NCBI GenBank assembly: GCA_904501975.1
Contig: CAJGCZ010000004.1
Span: forward strand, 1-64,000
DNA from: an uncultured Akkermansia sp.
GTDB lineage: Bacteria > Verrucomicrobiota > Verrucomicrobiia > Verrucomicrobiales > Akkermansiaceae
Direction: 5' to 3'
Length of the DNA: 64,000 bases
Numbering within the stretch: position 1 is the first letter of the stretch; every line of letters starts with the position of its first letter. Positions 1 through 7,941 of this stretch are shown in pieces. The notes under the pieces are model-generated. The model saw nothing but the letters and a program-made list of their open reading frames with translations. It did no database searches and was not told the origin of the DNA. The position numbers and the translations under genes were made by a program.

Positions 1-86
1 ATAAATGAGAGTTTGTAGAAGTACGAAGGACGAATTCCGACATACGAATTTGTGAGTTCCGCTCGCCTGCGGCGAGCCGAATTTGT

Positions 87-407
87 GAGCCCTGGAGGGG
101 CGCCATAAAATAGCCCGGTGGTGGAGCCGCGTTAGCGGCGGCCCGTCACGGCGTAGGCGTAGACGAAGACGGAAACCCCGGGTTATCCACCCATCAATTG
201 GAACCCCGGAGGGGTGGCATAAAGGGTTGCGTCATGTTGTAGTTCGTTTATTATCTATGGTATTGCAAGGAAAACATGAGTAAATATTGAAGCCACGCAT
301 TATGCCACCCCTAACGGGGTTCCAATATATATTTTCCTCTTTCCCGGGGTTACGCTGCTGCGCAGCTCCACCCCGGGCTACCATATTCCGCCCCTCAACC
401 GGGGCTC
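87..407. repeat. Large imperfect inverted repeat, GC-rich arms
   Basis: The left arm (87-222) and the reverse complement of the right arm (300-407) carry the same blocks in the same order: GAGCCC(C/T)GG, GAGGGGCG, TAGCCCGG, GTGGAG, ACCCCGGG, ATTGGAACCCCG and AGGGGTGGCATA. The blocks are separated by diverged spacers, and the middle (223-299) is AT-rich. No ORF for a transposase is present. This is the architecture of a repeat unit inserted twice in opposite orientation, or of a non-autonomous palindromic element. The family is not identified from the sequence. Confidence 0.7.
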
Positions 408-439
408 TTGAATTCCGTTCGCTGCGCTCACATTAACTG

Positions 440-465
440 GCCCCACAAATTGCTATTTGTGGGGC
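440..465. repeat. Perfect 11-bp-stem hairpin
   Basis: GCCCCACAAAT at 440-450 pairs with ATTTGTGGGGC at 455-465 around a TGCT loop. It could act as a terminator for the minus-strand gene upstream of it, but no clear T-tract follows on either strand. Confidence 0.6.
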
Positions 466-486
466 TATCAACTAAAAACTTTAACA

Positions 487-524
487 GAGCTAATGGTAAT
501 TTTTATAATGGTAATTTTTAGCTC
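487..524. repeat. Tandem 15-bp duplication within a palindrome
   Basis: TAATGGTAATTTTTA occurs twice back to back (491-505, 506-520). The pair is framed by GAGC at 487-490 and GCTC at 521-524, so the whole can also fold as a weak AT-rich hairpin. It lies 28 bases beyond the 3' end of the 880-aa gene. Confidence 0.65.
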
Positions 525-552
525 GGTGTGAAATATGGGCCGGAGTCGATAT

Positions 553-3195
553 TTACCCGCGAAGCAAGCGGGCGGCACAGAGTATGGAATCCAGACTATC
601 ATATCGGCGTGTGCTGATGAGTCCGGTCCGGAGTAATAAATCCAGGATTTCTTCGCGTGATTCCGACAATTGTGGTAATTTGGACAAATAGGCGGCTGTC
701 ATTTCATCAAATGATTTGAGCTCATCCGATTTTTTCACAATATAGCCATTGGCACAATTTTCTTTCTTGAAATTGCGAATAATGATAGTGTAACGCTTGC
801 TGATGAAATGGAGATAATGCAGCATGATATGGTCGGTCCACGGGTAGCCGCAAATGGAATCGAAGGGCCAGTGCTGCATAACATCGCTCAGTAGTGTGAA
901 TTCAGAGGTGACGAGCTTCTCTAAAGCCGCGTCAATCGAATCTACATCAAATGTGATGTTTTCTTTTGGGATAAAGTCTTCATCCGTAATGCGAATGCAG
1001 ATCTGCCAGATTGTGTAGAACGGAATGGTTGTTTTACCCAACTCCGCCTCCAAATTCTTCAATTGTTCGATGGTGCAATACGGATTTTCCTTGCAGAACT
1101 GAGAGAATCGATCGGGCGTATTGGTTGTATCCTCCTTACAAATGAACGATTTATCCATTTGGAAGATGCTGCTGAGACGGTAGCGGAGAATAGCGTAGAG
1201 CGAAGAAACGCTGAGGAACTCGCGGTTCTCATAGAACTCGGGCATTTTATCTTTCAGCAATTCATATAGAATGCTTGATGACAGATACGGCGTTTCTTGC
1301 AGGTACTCATGGATAATGAGCGCCACTTTAATCATCTCTGCTTCCGTAATTCCGGCGTAATCCGCATGGAAAATCTTTTCGAGACGCGGGTTAATGATGC
1401 CTCTCTTCCAACCATAGCGATTCAGAGCGTCTTTAATTCTGTCTTTTTCAAGATAAGGTAAGGCGTCTGCCCATTCTTCAATGTTGACCGGTTTATTTAG
1501 ACGCTTTAAGGTGGCGATAACGTAATCCAGAATGTTCTCCGTTGTAACCTTAGATTCTTCCGAGGCTGAGTACAGATATTCTCGGGTGAATTTGTATCGA
1601 TTGTGTTCGCGTAAGCGAAGCCCGGTCGCAAGGGTTTCTTTATTCAGTTGCGGAATAACAGAGTGCTCCTCTTGTTCGATATGCCCCAGAATTTGCACAT
1701 AGTCAATGGCTGGGCAACCACAGGCAAAACCATCGGCAATGAACTGATTGATGAGGCTGAGTCGCTCCTCCGGCAGCAGCTGTCCCGGGCTGATGAGTAA
1801 ACCACTGTCGGTGTCAGAGGGTACCATAACCTTGCTCAGCATGGTATCAACTGCTGCTTTGTCATAGAGCAATTTCGAGCCATACCATTGTTGCCAAGCC
1901 TCCGTTAACCTTGTGTATTGTGCGTTGTCCTCCGTTCTCCAATGCCCGTTTTCCGTTGCGTCAATAATTTCCAGTATCTTTTCCGTATCCTGCTCGCAGG
2001 TTTCTTTATCCACCAAACGATAATGACAGAGGAAGAGAATATAATTCGTTAATACACGACCATACAGTTTTCGGTTGTCATCATCCTTGATAATGTGCAA
2101 GCGGGCATAGGCTGCTTGTCGAGCGGATGTTAAATCATACAGACCGAAATCTAGTTCTTTAGTGGAAATCTGATCGGCGGAGTTAAGGCTGGAGACAAAG
2201 GTGCGCAGACTTTGTGGTGTGTGGCTGAAATTTTCGCTGAGCCAATCCTTGAATGTTGCAGCCAGCTTCTTTCCCTCGCCCATGAATAAAACGGGGCGCT
2301 CTGTATCAGGCGCGGGTCGGTAAGGTAGACTTAGTACATCGACCTCTCCCAGTTGCTCCATCAGGAAATGACCGTAGTACTCCGTATATTTGCAGCTGTC
2401 CAGGCTGACAAAAAAGCTTTCATATTCTTCAATAGTGGTTTGCAGATGCAGAATGGCTGCAAGATTTTCCTCCGGAGTTCCGTTGTTAAAATCTTTATAC
2501 CCGTATGAAACCGCTTTCTCTGAAAGCGTATCAACGAAATTCACTATTTTTTGGATGGTGGGTGGCTTGGCGAGCTCGTTTTGTATGCACCAGTATTCAT
2601 AGGCTGACACCTGCGGTGTCGGCTCGCTCACCGTTGCGGCGGTATCCTGTATCAACGAACTGACAGCGTAAGAGGCGTAATAGGGAATGAGATCTTGTTC
2701 GTCTTTGTTAAGATTCATCCCGATTTGTATGTGCTGCAGTCGTGCTCGCAAGTTGCTGAGCGTGCACGGGCCGGTGAGTAAGGCGAGGTTTGCTTCCTTT
2801 AATTTTTCATTTATGGAATTGAGAGCTTTAAGGTGTTTTTTACCGGTTCCGATTGAGAATTGATAGCGCCGCAACAGCACGTTGAAGAAGACGTCTTTAT
2901 TCAACTCCAGCTCTTTTTCATAATCCGCTCCCCATTTGTCTTGATTGATTGCATTCAATAAAACAAAGGAGCGGTAGTATATTAATGCTTTCTGTTGCTC
3001 TTTCGTCTGCTCTATAGTTTGCAGCTTTCGTTCCCAATTTGCCAGACTTTCGTCATAGTAGAAGTCCTCGGGGGCGTCCGGTGAAAGAATCTGTTGAAGA
3101 TTTTGGATGATTGTAATATATTTTTCTACCGAACCGGGCGTGGTATAATAGTTGGCAAGATAGGTATTAAAGTCATTCAGTATTTGTGTTGACAT
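553..3195 (-). CDS. Unknown 880-aa protein with internal helical repeats
   Basis: I do not recognise the family. No signal peptide or membrane segment is visible, so the protein is probably cytoplasmic. The N-terminal half appears to contain several diverged copies of a roughly 100-residue unit. Each begins with an F/Y-x2-(Y/W)-L-type helix, then a T/S-containing turn, and ends in a Tyr-rich helix. Examples start near residues 8 (FNTYLANYYTTPGS), 108 (LLRRYQFSIGTG) and 318 (FKDWLSENFSHTPQS). The copies loosely resemble the SAM-like core-binding fold of tyrosine recombinases, but I find no catalytic domain. The C-terminal half is mixed helical and may include winged-helix-like segments. The gene stands alone beside the repeat-rich stretch and could be accessory. 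The start is the only ATG near the 5' end. The repeats are read by eye. Confidence 0.6.
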   Translation of the reverse strand: MSTQILNDFNTYLANYYTTPGSVEKYITIIQNLQQILSPDAPEDFYYDESLANWERKLQTIEQTKEQQKALIYYRSFVLLNAINQDKWGADYEKELELNKDVFFNVLLRRYQFSIGTGKKHLKALNSINEKLKEANLALLTGPCTLSNLRARLQHIQIGMNLNKDEQDLIPYYASYAVSSLIQDTAATVSEPTPQVSAYEYWCIQNELAKPPTIQKIVNFVDTLSEKAVSYGYKDFNNGTPEENLAAILHLQTTIEEYESFFVSLDSCKYTEYYGHFLMEQLGEVDVLSLPYRPAPDTERPVLFMGEGKKLAATFKDWLSENFSHTPQSLRTFVSSLNSADQISTKELDFGLYDLTSARQAAYARLHIIKDDDNRKLYGRVLTNYILFLCHYRLVDKETCEQDTEKILEIIDATENGHWRTEDNAQYTRLTEAWQQWYGSKLLYDKAAVDTMLSKVMVPSDTDSGLLISPGQLLPEERLSLINQFIADGFACGCPAIDYVQILGHIEQEEHSVIPQLNKETLATGLRLREHNRYKFTREYLYSASEESKVTTENILDYVIATLKRLNKPVNIEEWADALPYLEKDRIKDALNRYGWKRGIINPRLEKIFHADYAGITEAEMIKVALIIHEYLQETPYLSSSILYELLKDKMPEFYENREFLSVSSLYAILRYRLSSIFQMDKSFICKEDTTNTPDRFSQFCKENPYCTIEQLKNLEAELGKTTIPFYTIWQICIRITDEDFIPKENITFDVDSIDAALEKLVTSEFTLLSDVMQHWPFDSICGYPWTDHIMLHYLHFISKRYTIIIRNFKKENCANGYIVKKSDELKSFDEMTAAYLSKLPQLSESREEILDLLLRTGLISTRRYDSLDSILCAARLLRG

Positions 3196-3497
3196 ATTGA
3201 GTGTAGACGGAGTAGGTTGGGGGTATCGGTTGCGTTTTTTCGCTAAAAGTTAGGTGCGATTGCGGTGGGTATAAGTTGTGTTAAATGAATGTGGGTTTAT
3301 TTTAATGAAAATATAGCAGATAGTCAATAGGAAAAATGCAAATAATTTCGCTACGATGATAAAAGTTTGTTTCTCTACGCTGTGTGGGTGCCAACCGCTA
3401 TGCGTCAGCGAGTCAATTTTCTACCGGGATTTTATCAAGCACCTCCTCTTATTTCGTTAATCGGGCTTCGCTTAGCTTCCGATTTCATCGTGCTGTT
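3196..3497. other. Intergenic region, 302 bp
   Basis: No gene is seen. It lies between the ATG of the 880-aa gene and the 3' end of the radical SAM gene. AATCGG and CCGATT around 3460-3486 form a short imperfect hairpin that could terminate the radical SAM transcript. No convincing -35/-10 pair was found for the 880-aa gene. Confidence 0.4.
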
Positions 3498-4643
3498 TTA
3501 TACAGAATAAAACTTTTGCATAAACGCCGGGTTTTGTTCTTGGTAGAGAGTACCGGCAAGGGAATCAGCTGTCTCGATGAACATTTTTTCAGAGCAGCAG
3601 AGGAAGGGAGAAACCTGATTAATGAAACCGGAGGCTGCGTGGTTGGTGCAACCGCAGGAATTCAAACATCGATTCCTATGTTCGCAAAGGCGGCATGCCG
3701 GTGTGGCGTTGCCTCTGTTAGCAATAATCCAATGTTGGCGAGCGCGGTCAATCCCGTCGTTTACATTGCCGAAGTTGAGTTCTGCTTGGTCGCCAATACC
3801 GACCAAGCGTGAACAGGGGAAGAAGTTACCATCAACAGATACGGCGATTTCTCGCTCTCCTATGGTGCAATGAACGCAGTTTTCCGCATTGTCTGTGGCG
3901 TGAATATGCGACAGAATTTTGTGCTCAATATTGCTGAGCTTAATGGGGGTGCCGGCGCGATAGGATTGCAGCACTAAGTCTGCTACTTTAGCATATTCTG
4001 CACATAACAGATTAAATTGCTCGTCTGTCCACTCGCTCCAATAATCAATATTAAGGCCTATTTCCTTATGAAAATGTTGTGCAATCCACTCCACCCCGTC
4101 CGCCAGATGCTGAACATTATTGGGTGTAACAACACAAATAGCTTTTGAGCGAACAGACAGATGAGTGTTTAGCAGAGCAAGAGCTTTTGCAACGTCGTTG
4201 TGGCTGCCTTTCCCATTTGCGTAACAACGGTTTGCGTTATGCATAGCGGCGTTCCCGTCGATAGAAAGGCCTATGAGAAAATCCCTTTCCTCCATCCATT
4301 GAAGGTATCTTTCCGACAGCAGGGTGCCATTAGTGGTAATGCCGAAGCGAGGCGGTACCACAAACTTTCTATTAAGCCCCTGCACATACTCATAGCACCA
4401 TTGCAGCAATTCCCACTCTAGGAGCGGTTCTCCTCCGAAAAAGGAGAGGTCCAATCCGCGCCCGGTCCGAATAGCCTCATCTGCACATATATCAATAGCT
4501 TTTTGGGCAGTCTCACGGCTCATGGCATGGGCATATTTGCGCCCTGCGTAGCAATAGTTGCAGCGCAGGGTGCAATCATGCGTTAGGCATAAAGTGCAGG
4601 TAAGAGTGCGAATCATGTGTATGAAGCCGTGCTGGTGGGGCAT
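3498..4643 (-). CDS. Radical SAM/SPASM enzyme, probable peptide or protein maturase
   Basis: This is a radical SAM enzyme that binds a 4Fe-4S cluster through CTLRCNYC near the N-terminus, followed by the SAM-binding FFGGEPLLE. The C-terminal part has a SPASM-type cysteine set (CRLCEHRNRC, then CLNSCGC and a final CC) for auxiliary clusters. Cysteine-rich-peptide and thioether maturases share the arrangement CGC-x-N...VSP-x2-C. Anaerobic sulfatase maturases usually have F-Q-G-G-E-P-T instead, so I favour a peptide or protein modification role, although the exported sulfatase at 17654-19465 leaves the other option open. The gene sits 12 bases after a small lipoprotein gene that may encode its substrate. 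A TTG codon at 4655 and an ATG at 4616 are alternative starts. I chose the ATG at 4643, which has a G-rich stretch just upstream. Confidence 0.8.
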   Translation of the reverse strand: MPHQHGFIHMIRTLTCTLCLTHDCTLRCNYCYAGRKYAHAMSRETAQKAIDICADEAIRTGRGLDLSFFGGEPLLEWELLQWCYEYVQGLNRKFVVPPRFGITTNGTLLSERYLQWMEERDFLIGLSIDGNAAMHNANRCYANGKGSHNDVAKALALLNTHLSVRSKAICVVTPNNVQHLADGVEWIAQHFHKEIGLNIDYWSEWTDEQFNLLCAEYAKVADLVLQSYRAGTPIKLSNIEHKILSHIHATDNAENCVHCTIGEREIAVSVDGNFFPCSRLVGIGDQAELNFGNVNDGIDRARQHWIIANRGNATPACRLCEHRNRCLNSCGCTNHAASGFINQVSPFLCCSEKMFIETADSLAGTLYQEQNPAFMQKFYSV

Positions 4644-4655
4644 GAGAGCCCCCAA

Positions 4656-5018
4656 CTATTGAGCCTGTTGAGGGGAAGCGGAGTCACTCATCGGTGCAAT
4701 TTGTGCTCCGCTGATTTGTTGGGGCAAAGCTTGGGGCATAAATTTCTGACGCCCCGGGATTAATTGTGTTTCTGCTTTATCCCTAGGCACTACTCCTTTA
4801 TAAACGTGTTCCCCGGAAGATTTGACCTCGTAAACGGGAATGTAATCGCTCGGTGGAAGAACTCCGCCTTGGTTTTGCTGCTGGGTACAGACAAGAAAAG
4901 CATCAGAAACGTAGTCTTGCTGTTGCTGTGAGCATGAGGTAACAGCCACGGTGGCAGCAACGGCGGCCATGGTGGGGTATGCTATTTTCTTTGTTACAGT
5001 GGAAGGAGAGATTTTCAT
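4656..5018 (-). CDS. Small lipoprotein (120 aa), candidate radical SAM substrate
   Basis: This is a lipoprotein precursor with a lysine-containing n-region, an Ala/Val-rich hydrophobic stretch and a lipobox ending AVTSC near residue 29. The mature part is about 90 residues and rich in Gln, Pro and Ser, with a single further Cys in FLVCTQQQ and a PPSDYIPVYE stretch. No known domain is recognised. It lies directly upstream of the radical SAM/SPASM gene, almost touching it, and 63 bases after the gene for an exported 196-aa protein. Being the substrate of the neighbouring enzyme is inferred from position only. A lipoprotein cotranscribed for other reasons is equally possible. Confidence 0.7.
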   Translation of the reverse strand: MKISPSTVTKKIAYPTMAAVAATVAVTSCSQQQQDYVSDAFLVCTQQQNQGGVLPPSDYIPVYEVKSSGEHVYKGVVPRDKAETQLIPGRQKFMPQALPQQISGAQIAPMSDSASPQQAQ

Positions 5019-5081
5019 TATTCAGAACCCTTTCTATAACAGATAATGCAGTTCCGTGAGGAATCCGCGAAAAAAAGTGAA

Positions 5082-5672
5082 TTAATGTTGCATGATGCTT
5101 TCTTCCCTCAGTTTTTCTGCAAACATACGGAGCACTGCGAAGGGAGAATGCGGGTTGGCAACAATACAGGCCTGCATGTGTTTTTGCTGCATCACATTAA
5201 GCTGCTGCATGATGATTTCGTCTACAAGCTTGTACCCGTACAATTCTTTTACAAGATCCAGCTGGGCGGCATGCTCTGCACGAATCTTCTTTACATCCTC
5301 AGCGGCGACAGGAGGGGTAAGGGCCTGCAATGCCTTCATGCGAGACTTATTGATGGCCAGCATGGTGTCGAAATACTCGCGGTCAGCTCCCTTAATAAAG
5401 GAAGTGTCAAGTTTCAGAACTTCCTGAATGAGCAGGATTTGAGCTTCTGCAGAGTCGCAGGATAAATGGCGTTCCTTGGCTGAGGCCAGCCCCTCAAAAT
5501 TAGCAGCCATAATGAAGAGCACGGCAGAGCGAACCTCGGCAGGTAATTGCTCCCAGCGTTGATATTTAGGAGCGTTATCCTCAAGACAAAGGGGAGCTTC
5601 TTGTTCTGCAGCCACAGCGTTTAAGGGCAGGATGAAGCTGGAACAGGCGAGTAAGCAAGATTGAATGCGCAT
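5082..5672 (-). CDS. Exported protein of unknown function (196 aa)
   Basis: The protein begins with a typical signal peptide (MRIQSCLLACSSFILPLNAVAA) that would be cut before EQEAP, placing it in the periplasm or outside. The mature part is predicted to be largely alpha-helical with no recognised domain. It has cysteines near the mature N-terminus (LCLED) and at HLSCD and QACIV. It is 14 bases downstream of a glycosyltransferase gene, suggesting cotranscription with the glycan genes, and precedes the lipoprotein and radical SAM genes. Confidence 0.65.
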   Translation of the reverse strand: MRIQSCLLACSSFILPLNAVAAEQEAPLCLEDNAPKYQRWEQLPAEVRSAVLFIMAANFEGLASAKERHLSCDSAEAQILLIQEVLKLDTSFIKGADREYFDTMLAINKSRMKALQALTPPVAAEDVKKIRAEHAAQLDLVKELYGYKLVDEIIMQQLNVMQQKHMQACIVANPHSPFAVLRMFAEKLREESIMQH

Positions 5673-5686
5673 GGTTTGTTGAATGG

Positions 5687-6808
5687 TTAAGATTTACAGG
5701 GAGAAGAGAGTTGCTGATACAAAGAGAAGAGGGATTCTGCTGTGCTGCTGAGACGATAAGACAAAGGCAGCTCTGTGATAGTGGCAGGGCGGTATGTATG
5801 CCATTGTGAGATGGTATCTGCCACGGCTGCTGCATCTCCGGGAGCTACGCGGCCCTCCGGCAGAAATGCTTCCAGCAATTCCCCGACAACACCGTGGTCG
5901 TAGCCGACAACAGGGCGACCCAGCGCCAATGCCTCTAATACAGGGCGATTGTAGGTAGCAGGTTCGCGGGTAAGAGTGAGTGTAATATCACAAGCACACA
6001 TCACATCACGCAAATCCGGGCGTGCTCCAATCCAGCTAATGTGTTCCGAAAGATTGGCTGCTGCAAACTTTCGTTTAAGCTCTTCTGTATAGGAGGAATC
6101 TGCTTTGCGAGAATCTCCGGCTATATAGGCATGCACGGGAATTCCCCAATGCAGCAAGGAGGTTAAGATAGGAATCAAATCCTCTAGCCCGTGCAGCGGG
6201 GAAATGGCACCCGGAAGGCAGAGGGTAAGGCGTGAATCGGATTCGGGATGGGCGTTTTTCCATTGATTAAAACGCTCTGCAGATATGCGGAATGCCGGAT
6301 AACATTGTTTGTCGTTGACTCCATAGGGAATCCGTCGCAAATCCTTGCGTCTTAATTTAAGCAGTCCATTGGATAACACCTGGCGGAGGTGTTGCGAAGC
6401 TGTGACAAATGCATCGCATTTAAGCCAAAAATAGCGCGCAATACCGGGGCGCGGGTAGGCTGTTATGGCTGCCACCAACATAGGCCTGTGCTTAGTGAGC
6501 AATCTACGGCATGCTACAGAGGTGAGCAGAGCCGCCTCCGGACTGTACACTTGGATGATATGCGGTTGAGCACGATTAATCAGCTCTCGCAATTTGCGAA
6601 ACTCGGAGATGAAGTTTAACGGCGTAACCTTGCGGCATAATCTGTGTTCTACTCCGGCTGTTCGCAATCGGCTTACCAGCTCACAGGCCGGAGATACAAC
6701 GATGTTGGTACAATCTCCTCGTTGCTGCAATTCGCACGCTAACTCTGCAGCCATGGCAGCTGTGCCGCCCGGCCGCAGGTTTGGCGCGATATGCAGAACG
6801 GTCATCAT
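5687..6808 (-). CDS. GT4-type glycosyltransferase
   Basis: This is a GT-B fold glycosyltransferase of family GT4, which transfers sugars from nucleotide-sugar donors onto envelope glycans. The N-terminal domain starts with VLHIAPNLRPGGTAAM, the acceptor-side glycine-rich loop. The C-terminal donor domain carries ARPDLRDVMCACDITLTL and the EX7E-like RPVLEALALGRPVVGYDHG. Its length (373 aa) is normal. It is 3 bases after a clearly related gene (6812-7918), so the pair arose by duplication and probably acts in sequence on one glycan, possibly LPS core or another surface polysaccharide. Donor and acceptor cannot be read from the sequence. Confidence 0.88.
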   Translation of the reverse strand: MMTVLHIAPNLRPGGTAAMAAELACELQQRGDCTNIVVSPACELVSRLRTAGVEHRLCRKVTPLNFISEFRKLRELINRAQPHIIQVYSPEAALLTSVACRRLLTKHRPMLVAAITAYPRPGIARYFWLKCDAFVTASQHLRQVLSNGLLKLRRKDLRRIPYGVNDKQCYPAFRISAERFNQWKNAHPESDSRLTLCLPGAISPLHGLEDLIPILTSLLHWGIPVHAYIAGDSRKADSSYTEELKRKFAAANLSEHISWIGARPDLRDVMCACDITLTLTREPATYNRPVLEALALGRPVVGYDHGVVGELLEAFLPEGRVAPGDAAAVADTISQWHTYRPATITELPLSYRLSSTAESLFSLYQQLSSPCKS

Positions 6809-6811
6809 GGT

Positions 6812-7918
6812 TTATTGGCACAGCTCCTTATACAGCGCTATGTGCGACTGTATCATGTCTTCTCTGCGGAAGGGGGCGGCAACGGGTAATTTTGGTGTAG
6901 GTCTTTGGTGGTACCATTGACTCAACAGAGCAGCCATGGCATCCGTGTTGCCGGTAGGTACTTTGCCTGCCGGTAAGAAAATGTCAAGCTGCTCACCAAC
7001 CCCTCCATGTTCGTAACCTGCAACAGGGCGTCCCAAGGCTAAGGCTTCCAGTGTTGTTTTGCCAAAGGATTCGGGCTGAAGTGTGAGTGATACCGTAACA
7101 TCGCATACGCACAGAACATCGCGCAAATCGCGGCGGTGCCCGGTCCATGTTACATCTGCACTCAAGCCGGCCTCTGCAAAAGCCTGTGCAATTTCTTCTC
7201 TTAAGGCTTCTTTGCCTTTTTTCGTTTCACCGACAATAACAGCATGTGCAGGAATTCCCTGTTCCTTAAGAGCTTTGATGATAGGAGGAAGGTGCAGGCC
7301 TCCTTTAATGCGAGTGATACGCCCGGGTAAACAGATGGTAAACTTGTTTTTAAGTTCAGGATAATCAGTATACCATTTTTCCAACCATTCGGCTGAGGGT
7401 CGATATTCCGGAAAATTCTGTTCTGTATCAACAGAATTCGGAATCACGGTGATGTCATTTTCCTTGGTGCGCGGGTAATTCTCGAGTATGTGTTCTTTCA
7501 TACATTGAGAAACCGCGATAACACGTTCCCCTCGAGCCATAATTCCGGAATAGAAGTTGACGGAATGGAAGCCGTGGAAGGAGGTGACAATGCGAGGTCT
7601 CTGATTTTTGGGTAAGCGCTTGGCTGCCAAAAATCCTACCCATGCCGGTACACGCGAATGCAGATGAAGAATGTCCGGTTTTTCCGTTTTTATCAACTTA
7701 GCAAGCTTGCCGATTTGTAATAGCGTGAACAAGCTTTTCTTGCCGATAGGTCGTAAATGGTGTTTGGCCCCGGCTTCTTCAATGGCCGGAACCATAGCTC
7801 CCCCGGCTGATACGACAATATTCTCAATTCCTTGTTCTGTGAGCCCTTGGCAAAGCTCAAGAACTACCTGCTCAACGCCACCGGAGGCGAGGGAGGGAAG
7901 CAGATGCATAACTTTCAT
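6812..7918 (-). CDS. GT4-type glycosyltransferase (paralogue)
   Basis: This GT4 glycosyltransferase begins MKVMHLLPSLASGGVEQVV, and its donor-binding half contains GHRRDLRDVLCVCDVTVSL and the ESFGKTTLEALALGRPVAG motif with both conserved glutamates. It resembles lipopolysaccharide heptosyl/glucosyl-type GT4 enzymes in layout. It lies between the ELM1-like gene (23 bases upstream) and its paralogue (3 bases downstream), forming a three-gene glycan unit. Confidence 0.9.
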   Translation of the reverse strand: MKVMHLLPSLASGGVEQVVLELCQGLTEQGIENIVVSAGGAMVPAIEEAGAKHHLRPIGKKSLFTLLQIGKLAKLIKTEKPDILHLHSRVPAWVGFLAAKRLPKNQRPRIVTSFHGFHSVNFYSGIMARGERVIAVSQCMKEHILENYPRTKENDITVIPNSVDTEQNFPEYRPSAEWLEKWYTDYPELKNKFTICLPGRITRIKGGLHLPPIIKALKEQGIPAHAVIVGETKKGKEALREEIAQAFAEAGLSADVTWTGHRRDLRDVLCVCDVTVSLTLQPESFGKTTLEALALGRPVAGYEHGGVGEQLDIFLPAGKVPTGNTDAMAALLSQWYHQRPTPKLPVAAPFRREDMIQSHIALYKELCQ

Positions 7919-7941
7919 ATCGATAAAAGGAGGAAATGAGT

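Larger units (their letters stand above)
1..552. other. Gene-free region with repeats
   Basis: I see no credible gene here. The stretch holds short direct repeats (the 12-mer CGAATTTGTGAG at 45-56 and 78-89), a small hairpin at 61-77 (GCTCGCC-TGC-GGCGAGC), a long imperfect inverted repeat, an 11-bp-stem hairpin at 440-465 and a tandem 15-mer duplication at 491-520. It lies downstream of the 880-aa minus-strand gene, so part of it is that gene's 3' flank. Confidence 0.7.

Noticed and set aside
3498..4643. Radical SAM enzyme as a certain anaerobic sulfatase maturase
   Set aside because: A sulfatase is in the window, but the SAM motif reads FFGGEPLLE and the SPASM layout fits peptide maturases better. 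I kept it only as an alternative.
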